Below are positions 62,269 through 64,000 of a stretch of DNA of 64,000 nt, in pieces; position 1 is the first letter of the stretch, and every line of letters begins with the position of its first letter. Source of the DNA: CAYMEV01 sp964389675 [NCBI: uncultured Candidatus Sumerlaeota bacterium] (lineage in GTDB: Bacteria; CAYMEV01); assembly GCA_964389675.1 (NCBI GenBank), contig CAYMEV010000001.1, forward strand, positions 149,765 through 213,764, given 5' to 3'. The translations under genes were made by a program, and so were the position numbers. Under the pieces are notes generated by a model that was given only the letters and a program-made list of their open reading frames with translations, made no database searches and was not told where the DNA came from.

Positions 62269-62404
62269 GGCATGGTATCTTCCATGCCTTTTCCCCCAGG
62301 CATGGGCTTTGCCCATGCGTTTATACAGGCATGGTATCTTCCATGCCTTTTCCCCCATGCATGGTACTCCATGCGTTTCCCCCATGCATGGGCTTTGCCC
62401 ATGC
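62269..62404. repeat. Array of five short GCATGG-type palindromes
   Basis: There are five hairpins in 136 bases. Units one and three (GGCATGG tatctt CCATGCC, 62269-62288 and 62328-62347) are identical and each is followed by TTTTCCCCC. Units two and five (GCATGGGC ttt GCCCATGC, 62300-62318 and 62386-62404) are identical to each other. Unit four is GCATGG tact CCATGC (62359-62374). The first unit could serve as terminator for the 729-residue protein gene, with a stem and four T residues. Confidence 0.85.
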
Positions 62405-62412
62405 GCTGGAGA

Positions 62413-62440
62413 GGCAGGGAATTTTCACCCTGCCTTCTTC
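62413..62440. terminator. Hairpin after the palindrome array, between convergent genes
   Basis: GGCAGGG / CCCTGCC (7 bp, eight-base loop) is followed by TTCTTC. It lies between the plus-strand gene ending at 62264 and the minus-strand gene ending at 62537. The remaining 100 bases of this 272-base gap show nothing else. Confidence 0.5.
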
Positions 62441-62536
62441 TGCATTATGGATCTATAGACTTCAGCCTTATATAATATTTGAAAAGAGCCCTGACTAAAT
62501 ATTCCGGTCTAAAGGGTGCTTTCAGCAAACAGGCTC

Positions 62537-64000
62537 TCAGAATGGAAAATCATCCAGTTTCTTCTTCTGTGAACCTCTCGGGCGTATATATGCCTTTTCA
62601 TGAATATCAAGAGGCTTTACTGCTATTGCCTTCGTGCCCTCAACGGGGCATGAATACTGGCATATTCCGCATCCAATACAGTGTTTTGTGCTTACCACCG
62701 GTGCAAGGACCTTCCCAAGGTCTATCATCTTTATCGCTGCGGTAGGACAGTGTTCTGCGCATGCACCACAGTCCAGGCCCAGGCTGTAGGGTATGCAGAG
62801 GCCGGTGTCCAGTCTGGCCTTCCCTATTGCTGTTACCTGCTTTTCAGGAAGGCTCAGGTATTTCAGTGCATTCATGGGGCATACACTCATGCAGACATTG
62901 CATTCAAAGCTGCAGTAGGATTTATTAAAATCAAGGGCGGGAAGCAGCCTGTTTGAACTGCTGTGAGAATAGCTGACTGGCTTTAATACCCCCGTAGGGC
63001 ATACAGAAATACATAAACCGCAGTTTGTGCACCTGGATAAGAAGCTTTCATAGGTGTCACCGCCGGGCGGGAAGACCTCGGCAATATCGGTGTTTTTGCT
63101 TTCAGCTCCTGCCAGGCTTTTGAGCAAAAACCCTCCGGACAACCCAAGTCCTGCAAACAGGGCTGATCTAAGCAATCCTCTCTTTTCCTTTGAATAACTT
63201 GCTTTTTCATCCTGACGGCCCTTGCCAGCCTTAAATGAAAGTCTCAGTGAATTAACAGGGCACTGCCTGAGGCATTCAAAGCACATAATGCACTGTGTTT
63301 TATCAACATAGCCATCTTCGATACACATAACAGGGCACTTTCTGTCGCATTTACCGCAGGTTCTGCATGAATCTTCCTGCCTTATGCTCAGCAGGGAATG
63401 TCTGGCAAGAAAGGAGAACAGAAGGCCTGACGGACAAATACTGTTGCAGAATAGCCTCGGGAAAAAGAGCGACGAAATAAATACAGAGAGAATAAAGAAA
63501 ATGGAATAGAAAAAAGACCTGTGGAGATCAAATGGAATCTCACGAAAATATATGGACGAATACTCATAGACCGCGCCTGATAATGGACTTACGGCCATGC
63601 TTATAAGGGGATTTACCGCATGAGCAAGGAATGATACCATATTTGTAAAGTGGTCGACAAGGAAATAAAGAGGAAGCCTGACAAAAACAAGCACGAGGAA
63701 AAGAAAGAGCAAAAAGGTCTTAAATGATGCCATTCCCGGGACTTTTCTCTTTTTTATGCCGAGTTTGTCAGAAACTGCTATTGAAATATCCTGAATCAGG
63801 CCTACAGGGCATAAAAATGAGCAGTACAGCCTTCCAAATATAAGGTTGACCAGAATAAGAAGGAGAAATACAAGCATATAGGTGCTTATGCTTAGATCCG
63901 CCAGTTTTGACAGAGAAGGCACAACATGCAGATAATTAAATACGCTTATCAGCCCTATGCTCTCAATAAGGTTAAGTGTCACTAAAATTGCGAAGGCCAG
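62537..64000 (-). CDS. NapH-NapG-type polyferredoxin membrane protein (5' end outside window)
   Basis: The frame is open to the right edge, so the start is missing and at least 487 residues are visible. The N-terminal 200 residues are NapH-like, with several membrane segments and the motifs CSFLCPVG and CNSICPSG. A 2x(4Fe-4S) unit follows (CRTCGKCDRKC, CIMCFECLRQC). Then comes KRGLLRSALFAGLGLSGG, which resembles a Tat signal or anchor, and a NapG-like part: FPPGGDTYESFLSRCTNCGLC, CNVCMSVC, CGACAEHC and CIGCGICQYSC. It probably moves electrons from the quinone pool or the cytoplasm to a periplasmic partner that is not in the window. Confidence 0.85.
   Translation of the reverse strand: MAFAILVTLNLIESIGLISVFNYLHVVPSLSKLADLSISTYMLVFLLLILVNLIFGRLYCSFLCPVGLIQDISIAVSDKLGIKKRKVPGMASFKTFLLFLFLVLVFVRLPLYFLVDHFTNMVSFLAHAVNPLISMAVSPLSGAVYEYSSIYFREIPFDLHRSFFYSIFFILSVFISSLFFPRLFCNSICPSGLLFSFLARHSLLSIRQEDSCRTCGKCDRKCPVMCIEDGYVDKTQCIMCFECLRQCPVNSLRLSFKAGKGRQDEKASYSKEKRGLLRSALFAGLGLSGGFLLKSLAGAESKNTDIAEVFPPGGDTYESFLSRCTNCGLCISVCPTGVLKPVSYSHSSSNRLLPALDFNKSYCSFECNVCMSVCPMNALKYLSLPEKQVTAIGKARLDTGLCIPYSLGLDCGACAEHCPTAAIKMIDLGKVLAPVVSTKHCIGCGICQYSCPVEGTKAIAVKPLDIHEKAYIRPRGSQKKKLDDFPF

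Noticed and set aside
62269-62404. CRISPR array
   Set aside because: The repeats are hairpins of three different types in direct contact, with no unique spacers of even length and no cas genes.

Overview
The window looks like chromosomal core DNA of an obligately anaerobic, probably diderm bacterium. The evidence is indirect: a lipobox lipoprotein, an SctV-type inner-membrane export gate, a NapH/NapG-type iron-sulfur membrane protein, a group 3b [NiFe] hydrogenase, a cysteine-type formate dehydrogenase and several radical-SAM enzymes. The DNA is moderately AT-rich, with heavy use of AGG/AGA and ATA codons. No rRNA, tRNA, CRISPR array, insertion sequence or prophage was seen, and the phylum cannot be assigned from what is visible.

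Layout. 1-4611 (minus): the start of an mfd-like gene, a lipoprotein, ssb, a GT2 glycosyltransferase, an aldo/keto reductase with a ferredoxin tail, a DUF4911-like protein and a PyrD-like flavoprotein. 4857-18597 (plus): a class V aminotransferase, a CAP-domain protein, murJ, glgP, a PAP2 phosphatase, an LcrH/SycD-like TPR protein followed by sctV, a GT2 fused to a degenerate polyprenyl-phosphate sugar transferase, and a B12-type radical-SAM protein. 18813-22752 (plus): hydBGDA, a complete NAD(P)-coupled hydrogenase. 22880-29443 (minus, convergent with hydBGDA): nuoEF-fusion/fdhA/focA/mobA/fdhD, a complete formate module. Together these could interconvert formate, H2 and NAD(P)H. 29657-36187 (minus): a bacterial eRF1-like protein with a variant GGQ loop, an enlarged GlmS, a secreted beta-helix protein and queF. 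36197-44379 (minus): moxR, a DUF58 gene, a membrane protein and batABCDE. 44493-53891: radC, then rnc/fabF/acpP/fabG/rpmF/yceD, a DUF502 gene, mgtE, ftsB and eno. 54045-62264 (plus): a class III cyclase-like protein, an M42 peptidase, an overlapping trio (cysteine hydrolase, TrxR-like flavoprotein, RlmN/Cfr-like radical-SAM paralog), a coiled-coil membrane protein, a HAD phosphatase and a large unknown membrane protein. 62269-62434 is an array of short palindromes, followed by a NapH-NapG fusion that runs off the right edge.

Best leads for something undescribed: (i) the RlmN-like paralog that keeps the methyl-carrier-type cysteine but lacks the partner cysteine, in an overlapping three-gene operon; (ii) the eRF1-like protein whose stop codon UGA is followed by 62 more open codons in the same frame; (iii) the glycosyltransferase fused to a phosphoglycosyl transferase without its catalytic Asp-Glu pair; (iv) an isolated sctV/chaperone pair; (v) the palindrome array.
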